Of a DNA stretch of 50,807 nt, positions 28,195 to 36,560 are shown piece after piece (the first letter of the stretch is position 1; each line of letters starts with the position of its first letter). Below the pieces are notes generated by a model. The model ran no database searches. It was not told where the DNA came from and was given only the letters and a program-made list of their open reading frames with translations. Location: assembly GCA_950096615.1 (NCBI GenBank), contig CATNCP010000020.1, positions 1-50,807 on the forward strand, in the 5' to 3' direction. The position numbers and the translations under genes were made by a program. The DNA comes from an uncultured Kangiella sp. (GTDB lineage: Bacteria; Pseudomonadota; Gammaproteobacteria; Enterobacterales; Kangiellaceae).

Positions 28195-29533
28195 ACCAGA
28201 ATTATTAGTCATTGAAGATGACAAGGGCTTGCAGAAACAGCTCAAATGGTCGCTAGATGAGTACCATGTGGTGCTGGCGGAAGATAAAGACTCATCGTTA
28301 GTTGAGTTAAGGCGGTTCCAGCCGAAAGTAGTAACGCTTGATTTAGGCTTGCCGCCAGATCCTGCGAATGCTAGTGCGGGACTTGAACTCTTGGAAGAAA
28401 TTTTAAAGCTTTCGCCATCCAGCAAAATCATTGTGGTTACAGGTAATGATGAGCGAGAAGTCGCCATGAAAGCTGTGGAGCTTGGTGCCTATGATTATTA
28501 CCATAAGCCAATACAGCCGGAAGAGTTAAAGCTAATTATTAATCGAGCTTTTGAGTTGGCGAATTTAGAAGAAGAAAGCCGCGTCCATCGCCGTAACGAA
28601 AATATGCGCTTTCATGGCATTGTAGCTACGAGTCCAAAAATGTTAGCGGTGTGTCAGAAGATAGAAAAAGTCGCGCCGACAGATCTTAACGTCATGCTAG
28701 AGGGCGATAGCGGAACGGGTAAGGAAGTCCTTGGCCGTGCAGTTCATAGCTTGAGTAAAAAAGGATCAAAACCATTTGCGTATCTAAACTGTGCGGCGAT
28801 TCCAGAGAATTTACTGGAAACTGAGTTGTTTGGATATGATGCTACTGGATTTAATCAAGGGCAATCAAGCAGCTTAGGTAAGATAGAAGAAGCTAATGGC
28901 GGTACTTTGTTTTTGGATGAAGTGGGAATGATGCCCATGTCATTACAGGCAAAGTTTATGCGGGTTTTAACGGATGGTGTGGTTGAGCGCGTTGGGAGTA
29001 GAGAGGCAACTTCTGTCACGCTTCGGGTCATTTGTTCAGCCAATAGCCAGTTAGAGCAGCAAGTTCAAGAAGGCAAGTTTCGTGAAGACTTATTTTATAA
29101 GTTGAATGAGATCAACATCAGTATCCCTCCATTATCCGAGCGTGATGGCGACGTGGTATTGATTGCTCGAACCATGCTCAATAAATTTAATCAGCAGTTT
29201 GGTCGCAACATTAAAGGCTTTACCAAGGCCGCGGTACAAGCCATGGAGGCCTATGCATGGCCGGGTAACGTGCGAGAATTGGAGAATAAAATTAAAAGCG
29301 CGGTGGTGATGTCTGAAAATACACAGATCTCACCAGAAGACTTGCAGATAGATGAGTCGCAATTGCGTGAGATGCCTTTGAATCTAAGGCAAGTTCGTGA
29401 AGCTGCCGAAACTCGAGCCATTCAGCGTGCGATTGTATTAGCCGACGGCAATATTTCTCAAGCGGCTAAGCTGTTAGGGTTAACGCGACCGACGCTTTAT
29501 AGTTTGATGGATAAGTACAGTATTCATAGCTAG
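28172..29533 (+). CDS. prsR: PrsR-like response regulator, AAA+ enhancer-binding type with degenerate GAFTGA
   Basis: A 453-residue NtrC-type regulator. The receiver has phosphoacceptor D57 (TLDLGLPP). The AAA+ domain has Walker A at 178-185 (GDSGTGKE) and Walker B with D249 (LFLDEVG). A Fis-type helix-turn-helix at about 425-448 (NISQAAKLLGL) ends the protein. The loop that normally reads GAFTGA and contacts sigma-54 is replaced by ATGFNQ at 224-229, followed by a serine-rich stretch. Regulators without GAFTGA generally cannot activate sigma-54 polymerase, so this one may act differently. The start at 28172 or 28181 cannot be separated, since both lie within purine-rich GAGAGG sequence. Confidence 0.82.
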   Translation: MGNMAQNKPELLVIEDDKGLQKQLKWSLDEYHVVLAEDKDSSLVELRRFQPKVVTLDLGLPPDPANASAGLELLEEILKLSPSSKIIVVTGNDEREVAMKAVELGAYDYYHKPIQPEELKLIINRAFELANLEEESRVHRRNENMRFHGIVATSPKMLAVCQKIEKVAPTDLNVMLEGDSGTGKEVLGRAVHSLSKKGSKPFAYLNCAAIPENLLETELFGYDATGFNQGQSSSLGKIEEANGGTLFLDEVGMMPMSLQAKFMRVLTDGVVERVGSREATSVTLRVICSANSQLEQQVQEGKFREDLFYKLNEINISIPPLSERDGDVVLIARTMLNKFNQQFGRNIKGFTKAAVQAMEAYAWPGNVRELENKIKSAVVMSENTQISPEDLQIDESQLREMPLNLRQVREAAETRAIQRAIVLADGNISQAAKLLGLTRPTLYSLMDKYSIHS

Positions 29534-29564
29534 AAAAAGTAGCTAGTAGAAGAAAGGTAAGAAC

Positions 29565-29596
29565 AAAAAAGTCCCACTATAATGGTGGGACTTTAG
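29565..29596. terminator. Bidirectional terminator between prsR and rpiA
   Basis: A 9-bp stem AAGTCCCAC/GTGGGACTT with A6 before it and TTTAG after it, between convergent genes. The A run gives the U tract for the minus strand. Confidence 0.8.
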
Positions 29597-29611
29597 TCGC
29601 TTGCTTTAGCT

Positions 29612-30271
29612 TTATCGTGTCAGAGTTTCGACAGAGTCTTGCTTGCCAAGCAACAATACATCAGCAGCTCTTTCTGCAAATAAACCATTAGTAACGACAC
29701 CAACGATATTATTCAGAATACGCTCTAATTTGATCGGCTCGTTAATTTCTAAGCTATGGACATCTAAGATGACGTTACCATTATCGGTGGTGAAACCTGC
29801 TCTGTAGACCGGATCGCCGCCAAGCTTAACAATTTCACGAGCAACATAGCTTCGCGCCATTGGAATCACTTCTACAGGTAGCGGAAACTCTCCCAACCTA
29901 CGCACCAACTTTGACTCATCAGCGATACAAACGAACTTCTCCGCCACAGCGGCAATAATCTTTTCGCGCGTTAACGCACCGCCACCGCCTTTAATGAGCT
30001 CAAGTAGATGGTTAGATTCGTCGGCGCCATCAACATAAACGGGGATACGGTCAACGTCGTTAAGTTCAAAGACTTCAATACCATGAGCCTTTAAGCGCTC
30101 GGTAGATGCTTCAGAGCTAGAGACGGCACCTTCAATTTTGTGCTTAATCTTTGCTAATTCATCAATAAAGTAATTAACGGTTGAGCCAGTACCTACGCCA
30201 ACAATACTGCCTTCGACCACATAGTCGACGGCGGCTTGGCCAACGAGTGCCTTTAATTCGTCCTGAGTCAT
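29612..30271 (-). CDS. rpiA: Ribose-5-phosphate isomerase A
   Basis: A 219-residue isomerase of ribose-5-phosphate and ribulose-5-phosphate, the E. coli length. The conserved motifs are [12 protein letters not shown] (phosphate loop), VDGADESN and [12 protein letters not shown] with the catalytic glutamate. Its ATG overlaps the stop of the upstream EVE-domain gene by 4 bases (ATGA type), so the two are translationally coupled. With tkt in the same window it completes part of the non-oxidative pentose phosphate branch. Confidence 0.97.
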   Translation of the reverse strand: MTQDELKALVGQAAVDYVVEGSIVGVGTGSTVNYFIDELAKIKHKIEGAVSSSEASTERLKAHGIEVFELNDVDRIPVYVDGADESNHLLELIKGGGGALTREKIIAAVAEKFVCIADESKLVRRLGEFPLPVEVIPMARSYVAREIVKLGGDPVYRAGFTTDNGNVILDVHSLEINEPIKLERILNNIVGVVTNGLFAERAADVLLLGKQDSVETLTR

Positions 30272-30738
30272 GCTTTGTCATCCTCAATACTTAAAATAAA
30301 GTCCCACTCGTCCTTTTCAATCGGCATGATGGATAGTCGGTTGCCCTTCTGCACCAAGCGCATATCAGAAAGCTCTGGGTAGGTTTTAAGTTCATCCAGT
30401 GGAATTTCTCGCTTTAAGTCGCGCACGTGAGTGACGTCGACCATGTACCAGCGAGGCTTATCTGGGTTACTTTTAGGGTCATAGTACTTTTCATCAGGAT
30501 CAAAAGCCGTGTGATCAACGTAACCTTCTTTCGTCACTTCCATAATGCCAACAATCGCGGGTGGCTTGCAGTTTGAGTGATAGAAAAATACTTGATCGCC
30601 AACCTTCATATCATCACGCATCATATTTCTTGCCTGATAATTACGAACGCCGTCCCAATGATCGGTTTTTTTAGGAAGGGCTTTAAGGTGTTCAATGCCG
30701 AAAACATCCGGCTCAGATTTCATTAACCAATAGGCCAT
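30268..30738 (-). CDS. EVE domain-containing protein
   Basis: A 156-residue PUA-like EVE-domain protein. The family pattern is clear: [13 protein letters not shown] at the start, [11 protein letters not shown], a [19 protein letters not shown] core and WYMVDV. EVE domains bind modified bases, probably modified cytosines in DNA or modified RNA. The bacterial single-domain form is widely conserved and its ligand is unsettled. It is coupled to rpiA by a 4-base overlap. Nothing in the neighbourhood points to restriction. Confidence 0.93.
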   Translation of the reverse strand: MAYWLMKSEPDVFGIEHLKALPKKTDHWDGVRNYQARNMMRDDMKVGDQVFFYHSNCKPPAIVGIMEVTKEGYVDHTAFDPDEKYYDPKSNPDKPRWYMVDVTHVRDLKREIPLDELKTYPELSDMRLVQKGNRLSIMPIEKDEWDFILSIEDDKA

Positions 30739-30826
30739 AATACTTCTGTGTTAGAAAGTTGATGGTGCAAGTATAAAACAAGCTAGAAAAAATTGTTAGG
30801 GCGTAAGCTGCTGGATTAGTGTTAGG

Positions 30827-31426
30827 TTACTCTTCGGTAAAACGATGATAGTGATTAGGTGTGATCACACCATCCATTTTTAAGTCCCATTTCTCAGCGG
30901 GTACTTGCGGGACTTTCTGTAAATTATATGCCAGACCGATAAGTTGTGGGCGTTTTTGCGGACTTAAATTGCCAAATACAGTGTCATAGTAGCCACCACC
31001 CATACCAAGGCGGTTGCCAGAATTGTCAAAGGCCACGAGAGGCATAAAGACTAACTCTAACTCACTGGTGGCAATGGCTCGGCTAGCACTGGCTGTAGGC
31101 TCTGATATGCCAAACCGGCCTTTCTCGACTGATTCCCGCCCTTCGTAAGGTAGGAACCACATAGACCGCTTACGACCAGCGCGAATTTTAGGGACATAAC
31201 ACTTCTTGCCTAAGGATAGAGCGTATTCAATGATAGGCATACAACTAATTTCTCCTCTGACAGGGAGATAAAAAGCTATATTGTTGTGGTTTTCAATCAG
31301 TTGAGATTGTGAGACATGACCGAGTAGGGCAATAGCAGAACGCTGCATAAAAGGCGATGTGAGACTTTGCCGTTCATGCTTGATTCGAGTACGAATATAG
31401 TTTTTTTGTGTAACAAATTCGTTCAT
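30827..31426 (-). CDS. fau: 5-formyltetrahydrofolate cyclo-ligase
   Basis: A 199-residue enzyme converting 5-formyl-THF to 5,10-methenyl-THF with ATP. It shows the family motifs FYLPVRGEI, YVPKIRA and the phosphate-binding GNRLGMGGGYYD. In E. coli the gene (ygfA, also fau) lies directly downstream of 6S RNA, exactly as here. The ATG at 31426 is chosen because earlier in-frame codons run through the 6S RNA. It recycles the folate by-product formed by the glycine cleavage and serine hydroxymethyltransferase reactions. Confidence 0.95.
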   Translation of the reverse strand: MNEFVTQKNYIRTRIKHERQSLTSPFMQRSAIALLGHVSQSQLIENHNNIAFYLPVRGEISCMPIIEYALSLGKKCYVPKIRAGRKRSMWFLPYEGRESVEKGRFGISEPTASASRAIATSELELVFMPLVAFDNSGNRLGMGGGYYDTVFGNLSPQKRPQLIGLAYNLQKVPQVPAEKWDLKMDGVITPNHYHRFTEE

Positions 31427-31429
31427 AGA

Positions 31430-31605
31430 AACCCAGACTGCCGTTGTAGGTGATGCCCTGAAACCCGGAGTTTCAAGGGGGGAGTCCATGTACAGGATCA
31501 GGCTTTCCGATCTGAGCGGACTTGCGCAACACCTGCATTGAGGAATCCCTAAATAACAATTATCGGCTCGAGGACGCTCGCTACTGACGAACAGCCCAGG
31601 CCAAG
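31430..31605 (-). ncRNA. ssrS: 6S RNA
   Basis: It lies between zapA and fau on the same strand, the standard proteobacterial location. The minus-strand sequence contains blocks shared with E. coli 6S RNA, in order: CGAGCCGATA near the 5' side, GAAAGCCT in the middle, and CCTTGAA...GGGTTTCAGGG in the 3' arm. The ends close as an 11-bp stem with G-U pairs (CCTGGGCTGTT near 31590-31600 with GGCAGTCTGGG near 31432-31442). The RNA mimics an open promoter and sequesters sigma-70 RNA polymerase in stationary phase. The length of about 176 fits; the exact ends are estimated. Confidence 0.9.
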
Positions 31606-31619
31606 CCATTGTAACAAAA

Positions 31620-31961
31620 TCAGGGGTTGTTCGTCAGCCCTATTTGCTCGCTTTCTTTGAGCGCGTCGTCAATTTTAGTTTGTATGAGCTGGATGCGCTG
31701 CTCCACTTCAGACGCTTCTTCGGAGCTAGGATTTGGAGAGTTGAGAAGTTCGTAGCTGATATTCAAGGCAGCCATGACAGCAATGCGCTCCAAGCCAAGC
31801 ACCTTGCCAGAAGAGCGTATTTCACGCATACGCTGATCTAGGAAATTCGCTGCTTGAAGCAAAGTTTGATGCTCGTCCTCTGGACTCGCAACCTGGAATT
31901 CTTTCCCCAGTATGGTGATATTCACCGGAGTAGCTTTGGATTTAGCCATGGTTTCAGCCAT
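31620..31961 (-). CDS. zapA: Cell division protein ZapA
   Basis: A 113-residue FtsZ-ring stabiliser. The N-terminal head has the family pattern VNITILGKEFQVASPEDE, followed by AANFLDQRMREIR and LERIAVMAALNISYELL, then a C-terminal coiled coil for tetramerisation. A second ATG four codons in is also possible. It lies directly upstream of 6S RNA and just downstream of the small coiled-coil gene of TIGR02449 type, the usual arrangement. It may share the transcript that is processed to 6S RNA. Confidence 0.95.
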   Translation of the reverse strand: MAETMAKSKATPVNITILGKEFQVASPEDEHQTLLQAANFLDQRMREIRSSGKVLGLERIAVMAALNISYELLNSPNPSSEEASEVEQRIQLIQTKIDDALKESEQIGLTNNP

Positions 31962-32058
31962 CTCTTTTGATTTTCCTGTGTGTTAAACGGTTTACAGGAT
32001 GTCCCCAATCATTGTGTGTTGCTTGTCGCTGAACTTATTGTTTGAGCCTTAGCAGTAA

Positions 32059-32256
32059 CTATATTGATTTCAAACGCGAAATCATTAAGTCAATTTGCTT
32101 GCGCGCAGATTCGTTACGACTGTGAAGCCGATCTTTTTCAACACGAAGTTCACTGACCTGCTGCCGAAGCTGCTTGTTTTCAGTATCGATCGTATTAAAC
32201 CGCGCCAGCAAGGCATCAATTTTTTCTTCTAACTGTTCAAATTGACTGTTTGTCAT
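32059..32256 (-). CDS. Small coiled-coil protein, TIGR02449 type (ZapB-like)
   Basis: A 65-residue, almost entirely helical protein with heptad leucines (LEEKIDALLARF, LRQQVSELRVEKDRL). It matches the small family found upstream of zapA in gammaproteobacteria, which is thought to be related to cell division by its resemblance to ZapB. An ATG 9 codons upstream (32283) would make 74 residues; neither start has a good Shine-Dalgarno. It is divergent from ygfB. The role in division is inference from the neighbour zapA and the fold. Confidence 0.8.
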   Translation of the reverse strand: MTNSQFEQLEEKIDALLARFNTIDTENKQLRQQVSELRVEKDRLHSRNESARKQIDLMISRLKSI

Positions 32257-32466
32257 AGTACCAGTGTTATAGTCAGCCGACATAGCAAGTTACCCAATTT
32301 TGTTAAAGTATACTATAAAGTTCTGAATGTGGCTGGTCAATCAATAATCAACGCCAAAGCCAACTGTTTCCTAGTAGATCACGGAACTTTTCTTGATAAA
32401 CTGGGTTTTAGTGCTTACAAGGGTTACACTAACGCCAAAATGTTATAGATGTATTGCACGATTATT

Positions 32467-33027
32467 ATGAATTACACACAAGCATCAGAGCTGTGCCAAG
32501 ACTTTTTCCCTGACTTAACGCCATCCGAGCTTGCTGGCATGATTCATGGCCTTTTTGGCCACGGCTTCGTGATTGAAAGCGGCCGCTGGCAACAGCACAT
32601 GAGCGAGTTCCTAGCATCAGGCGAGCCACTTCCTGAGCCAGCTCTAGAAGGGCTGGAGCAGTTGATTGCATTTTGCCAAAAAGATTACCAGGCTGACTCG
32701 TTTTCAGTTGATTTGATGAGACCTGAAGATGATTTACCGCTAGAGCAGCGAGCTAAGGCTGTCGGTGAGTGGTGCCAAGGGTATTTGACGGGCTACGGGC
32801 TAGTACCTAAAAAAGATGACAAAGAGCTTGAGGGTGAGTCGAAGGAAGCCCTTGAGGATATTGGTGAGATTGCCAAGATCGACTTCGAGATGTCAGAGCC
32901 TGATGAAGAGATGGAAAAAGCATTTATGACCGTCTGTGAACACATCAAAATGTCTGCTTTATTGTTGTTCCAAGCGAACCAAGCAGAGCCAATACCTGAT
33001 CCTGAACAGCAGCAACAAATACATTAA
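32467..33027 (+). CDS. ygfB: YgfB/YecA (UPF0149) family protein
   Basis: A 186-residue acidic helical protein of the UPF0149 family. It has the SELAGMIHGLFGHGF motif near the N terminus, GEWCQGYLTGYGL in the middle, and a conserved acidic C-terminal half. The gene is the usual first member of the ygfB-pepP-ubiH-ubiI operon. The ATG at 32467 gives the family N terminus MNYTQA; another ATG lies 6 codons upstream. The function is largely unknown. In Pseudomonas a YgfB homologue affects beta-lactamase regulation, but transfer of that role is not warranted. Confidence 0.92.
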   Translation: MNYTQASELCQDFFPDLTPSELAGMIHGLFGHGFVIESGRWQQHMSEFLASGEPLPEPALEGLEQLIAFCQKDYQADSFSVDLMRPEDDLPLEQRAKAVGEWCQGYLTGYGLVPKKDDKELEGESKEALEDIGEIAKIDFEMSEPDEEMEKAFMTVCEHIKMSALLLFQANQAEPIPDPEQQQQIH

Positions 33028-33042
33028 AGACACAAGGATTCT

Positions 33043-34365
33043 ATGAGAGCCATTAATTTTGCAGCCCGACGCAAGAAGTTAATGCAATGGATGGGGCCAA
33101 ACTCCATCGCCATTTTGCCCGCCGCCGAAGAAAAAGTACGCAGCCATGACGTAAACTTTCCATTTCGTCAGGACAATAACTTTTGGTATTTGACCGGTTT
33201 TAATGAACCTGAGGCGGTGATGGTTCTCATCCCAGGAAGAAAGCAGGCCGAATTCATCCTGTTTAACCGTGAAAAAGATACGACCCAAGAGCGCTGGCAT
33301 GGCAAGCGCTTAGGCCAGGACGGCGCGATTGAGCAGCTGGGAGCTGACGATGCTTTCCCTATCGAAGATATTGATGATATTTTGCCGGGCTTAATGGAAG
33401 GACGTGATCGTATCTATTTTGCCTTAGGGGCTCACTCTGAGTTTGACCATAAAGTCATGGAATGGCGTAGCGAGCTGATGACTTCTCCAGCTAAGCGCAC
33501 GGATTCTCCTGGCGAGCTGATTGATATTGGTCATCACCTTCACGATATGCGCCTCGTTAAATCAGCCCCAGAAGTGCAACGTATTCGCCACGCTGCTAAG
33601 GCGTCGGCAAAAGCGCATATAGAGCTGATGAAGGCCTGCGCACCCGGAAAGAGTGAACGCGATTTAGAAACCGAGTTACATTATCACTTCGCCAAAGGGG
33701 GGTGTCGCTACCCAGCCTATCCATCGATTATCGCTTCTGGAGAAAACGCCAATATCCTGCATTACATTGAAAATGCTGATGAGCTGAAAGACGGCGACTT
33801 GTTATTGATCGATGCCGGTGGTGAGTTTGAGCATTATGCGTCGGATATTAGTCGAACGATTCCTGTGAACGGTACATACAGTGATGCACAAGCAGTTTTA
33901 TATGACGTGGTTCTAGAGGCTCAGTTGGCTGCTATTGAGATGGTCAAACCGGGCAATCATTGGGATCATATTCATAACAAAGCGGTCGAAGTGTTGGTCA
34001 AAGGTTTGGTCGACCTGAACATTCTGAAAGGCGATCCAGATGATTTAGTTAAGCGTGGTGTATATAGAGAGTTTTACATGCACAAAACGGGCCATTGGCT
34101 CGGGTTGGATGTGCATGATGTCGGCGATTATCATCTACACGGCGAGCCTAGAGTGTTGGAGCCAGGCATGGTGCTGACCGTTGAGCCAGCGCTTTATATC
34201 CCGCACAACCTCACCCGGGTGAATGGTAGCAATATCGCGAAAAAATGGCGTGGCATTGGTATTCGGATTGAAGATGATGTTTTAGTCACCAACAAAGGCT
34301 ATGACATTCTTTCGAAAGACGTCCCGAAAACTCGGGATGAAATTGAACGCCTGATGGCAGGTTAA
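33043..34365 (+). CDS. pepP: Xaa-Pro aminopeptidase P
   Basis: A 440-residue dinuclear-metal peptidase of the pita-bread (M24) family that removes N-terminal residues before proline. The N-terminal creatinase-like domain contains FPFRQDNNFWYLTGF. Metal ligands are in LIDAGGEFEHYASDISRT (two Asp), HKTGHWLGLDVHD (His), LTVEPALY (Glu) and IRIEDD (Glu). The length equals that of E. coli PepP. It starts 15 bases after ygfB and ends 8 bases before ubiH, in a tight operon. Confidence 0.97.
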   Translation: MRAINFAARRKKLMQWMGPNSIAILPAAEEKVRSHDVNFPFRQDNNFWYLTGFNEPEAVMVLIPGRKQAEFILFNREKDTTQERWHGKRLGQDGAIEQLGADDAFPIEDIDDILPGLMEGRDRIYFALGAHSEFDHKVMEWRSELMTSPAKRTDSPGELIDIGHHLHDMRLVKSAPEVQRIRHAAKASAKAHIELMKACAPGKSERDLETELHYHFAKGGCRYPAYPSIIASGENANILHYIENADELKDGDLLLIDAGGEFEHYASDISRTIPVNGTYSDAQAVLYDVVLEAQLAAIEMVKPGNHWDHIHNKAVEVLVKGLVDLNILKGDPDDLVKRGVYREFYMHKTGHWLGLDVHDVGDYHLHGEPRVLEPGMVLTVEPALYIPHNLTRVNGSNIAKKWRGIGIRIEDDVLVTNKGYDILSKDVPKTRDEIERLMAG

Positions 34366-34373
34366 TCCTAACG

Positions 34374-35597
34374 ATGACAGCAAAGCCTAAGCATACATAT
34401 CCCGTAGTCATTGTCGGTGGCGGTATGGCCGGTGCGAGTCTTTCTTTGGCGTTAACGCGACAAGGCATTGCCTGTGCGGTGTTTGAAGCCTTTGCAACTG
34501 ACATGCCTAGTCAGCCGAGTTTTGATGACCGCACCGTCGCTCTTTCAGCATCATCATTAAATATCTTGCGTAACCTTGGGGTCAGTGACGACTTTATGTC
34601 AGTCGCAGAGCCGATTGAGCAAATCCATGTTTCAGAACAAGGACATATTGGTTTTACCCGCCTCAATGCCAAAGATCAAGGTATGCAGCAGCTAGGTGCT
34701 GTGGTCGAAAATTGGCAGTTGGGTAAAGTACTGCATAAAAACATTAAGCAGCAGGAATTGATTGATTGGTTTGCACCGACCAAAGTACTTAAACTTGAGC
34801 AGCAAAGTGATAAAGCCCAGTTGACAGTCGAAACTGCGGATGGCGAATCAAAAGTTGAAGCATCGCTGGTGGTATTGGCTGATGGCGCTCGCTCACCCTT
34901 ACGAAAAAGTCTTTATATTGATAGCCGTACTCGTGATTTTGGAACCTCTGCTATTGTTTGTAATGTTGCTACACAGCAGCCCCATCATGGCTGTGCCTAC
35001 GAACGCTTTACTGCAGATGGCCCATTGGCGATGCTGCCTCTCACACAGAATCGGATGGCTTTGGTTTGGTCAAAACCGAATGATGAAGTAGAGAACTACC
35101 TTGCTTTATCCGAGCAAGATTTTGCGGCAGCCTTAGAAAGAGACTTTGGAGCACGTTTAGGACGCATCACTAAAGTCGGTAAACGCGCTGCTTTCCCACT
35201 GATTCAACAGCAGGCGGAAACTCTGTTCCGAGGGCGCTGTGTTTTGGTCGGCAATGCTGCTCAGTCATTGCACCCGATAGCGGGTCAAGGCTTCAATCTT
35301 GGCTTGCGTGATGTTGCTTACTTAAGCCAGTGCTTGGGCGGCCTTGAGGGTGATGATTATGGAGCTTATCAGGTATTAAGAAATTATGAGCATAAGCGAC
35401 ATGCTGACAGGAATAAAACCGTGTGGATGACAGAATCCCTTGCGCGGCTGTTCTCTAACGCTTGGTCGCCGATGTCGGTATCAAGAAACCTGATGCTGAA
35501 AGCGCTTGATATTACGCCAATAGCAAAAGACTTGTTTGCACAGCAAGCCATGGGCTTTAACTTTGAAAACAGCGAGTTAGCGGCAAATGACGAATAA
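34374..35597 (+). CDS. ubiH: 2-octaprenyl-6-methoxyphenol hydroxylase UbiH
   Basis: A 407-residue FAD monooxygenase that hydroxylates the ubiquinone ring at C1. The FAD Rossmann motif is in VVIVGGGMAGASL (11-23). The second FAD motif is in LVGNAAQSLHPIAGQGFNLG, where GN-x-A and the FNLGLRDV tail favour UbiH over UbiI or UbiF. DGARSPLR is the DG motif. The stop overlaps the next gene, the unknown X1, by 11 bases. In most relatives the next gene is ubiI, which here is displaced by two unknown genes. Confidence 0.95.
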   Translation: MTAKPKHTYPVVIVGGGMAGASLSLALTRQGIACAVFEAFATDMPSQPSFDDRTVALSASSLNILRNLGVSDDFMSVAEPIEQIHVSEQGHIGFTRLNAKDQGMQQLGAVVENWQLGKVLHKNIKQQELIDWFAPTKVLKLEQQSDKAQLTVETADGESKVEASLVVLADGARSPLRKSLYIDSRTRDFGTSAIVCNVATQQPHHGCAYERFTADGPLAMLPLTQNRMALVWSKPNDEVENYLALSEQDFAAALERDFGARLGRITKVGKRAAFPLIQQQAETLFRGRCVLVGNAAQSLHPIAGQGFNLGLRDVAYLSQCLGGLEGDDYGAYQVLRNYEHKRHADRNKTVWMTESLARLFSNAWSPMSVSRNLMLKALDITPIAKDLFAQQAMGFNFENSELAANDE

Positions 35598-36555
35598 AAT
35601 TATCGCTATTTTAGTGGCTATTGTCATTGCACTGTCTATTGTGGCTTATCAGTTATGGCGCGCAGATGAGCATCGCCCCGTACAGGCAGTTGTGCAAGAG
35701 CACAATGAGCCTACAGAACAAGTTGCGGTTGCAGAGGGGCCCCAAGAAGCAAAGCGCGCTGAACAACAAGAGCAACCAAACGACGTTGTGGTTGACGAAG
35801 ACGTCAGCCAAGATACTATCGAAGTTGTTGAAGATGACTCAAAGGCCGATGCGAAGCTGTGTCAGTTAATTGATGAATATGACGACTGGTACCCGAAAGG
35901 AGATTCATACGAGTCGGATAAGTTTATGACTGAGGTCAAAGCCTGGGCTTTTTCCCGTGGTTATTTTGAAACTGAATATTCTCAGGGAAGTTTGGGCATC
36001 AAAAAGCGATCAGATTACGATTACTACGAAATTGATGATTTAGAAGAAATGGCTAAAGCCGGTGATTCTATGGCCAATGTTCGCTTAGCCTATCGTTTGT
36101 ATCTTAAAAGCGACTTAGAAAGTATGGAGCGGGCGCAGCCTTATTGTGACCGGGCGATTGCTGATGGTTATACTGCGATGGTGATGTGCAAATCATCTTA
36201 TGTAACAGCCCAGATTCACCAAGAAAAACATAAAGACGGTGATAGCGACAGGACAGACCCTGAAAGACTCAAGGCATTGGAGCTGGAATATTCCGCGTGG
36301 CAACATGTTTCTGAGAGGCTGGGCGATGAGCTGGGCAGCAAATTAGCCATAAATATGTTGCCGGATTTAGAGAATGAGTTTGATCAAGAGACTATAGAGA
36401 AAACCACTCAATCTCTGATTGAAAATATTGAAATGCAAAGGCAACAATTAGGCATTAATGAACGACAACATCCTCCAATTCCAAAATTGTTAACGTACGT
36501 GTTAGAAAAGAATGGTGACCCTATGAACGCTTTTAAAGCATGTTTTGAGGAGTAA
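35587..36555 (+). CDS. Membrane-anchored unknown protein X1 (paralogue of X2)
   Basis: A 322-residue protein. An N-terminal membrane anchor (about 5-23) is followed by an acidic, glutamine-rich spacer (about 25-90) and a conserved helical domain. Shared with the next gene are CQLIDEYDDWYPKGD, WAFSRGYF and a Sel1-like repeat, MAKAGDSMANVRLAYRL, followed by AQPYCDRAIADGYTA. These suggest a periplasmic helical-repeat domain with paired cysteines. It overlaps ubiH by 11 bases and lies 5 bases from X2, so it is translated with the ubiquinone genes. I do not recognise a named family. Confidence 0.75.
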   Translation: MTNKIIAILVAIVIALSIVAYQLWRADEHRPVQAVVQEHNEPTEQVAVAEGPQEAKRAEQQEQPNDVVVDEDVSQDTIEVVEDDSKADAKLCQLIDEYDDWYPKGDSYESDKFMTEVKAWAFSRGYFETEYSQGSLGIKKRSDYDYYEIDDLEEMAKAGDSMANVRLAYRLYLKSDLESMERAQPYCDRAIADGYTAMVMCKSSYVTAQIHQEKHKDGDSDRTDPERLKALELEYSAWQHVSERLGDELGSKLAINMLPDLENEFDQETIEKTTQSLIENIEMQRQQLGINERQHPPIPKLLTYVLEKNGDPMNAFKACFEE

Positions 36556-36560
36556 TTATA

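Noticed and set aside
31427-31609. N-terminal extension of the fau gene
   Set aside because: The extension is the 6S RNA read in frame; the family N terminus begins at 31426.
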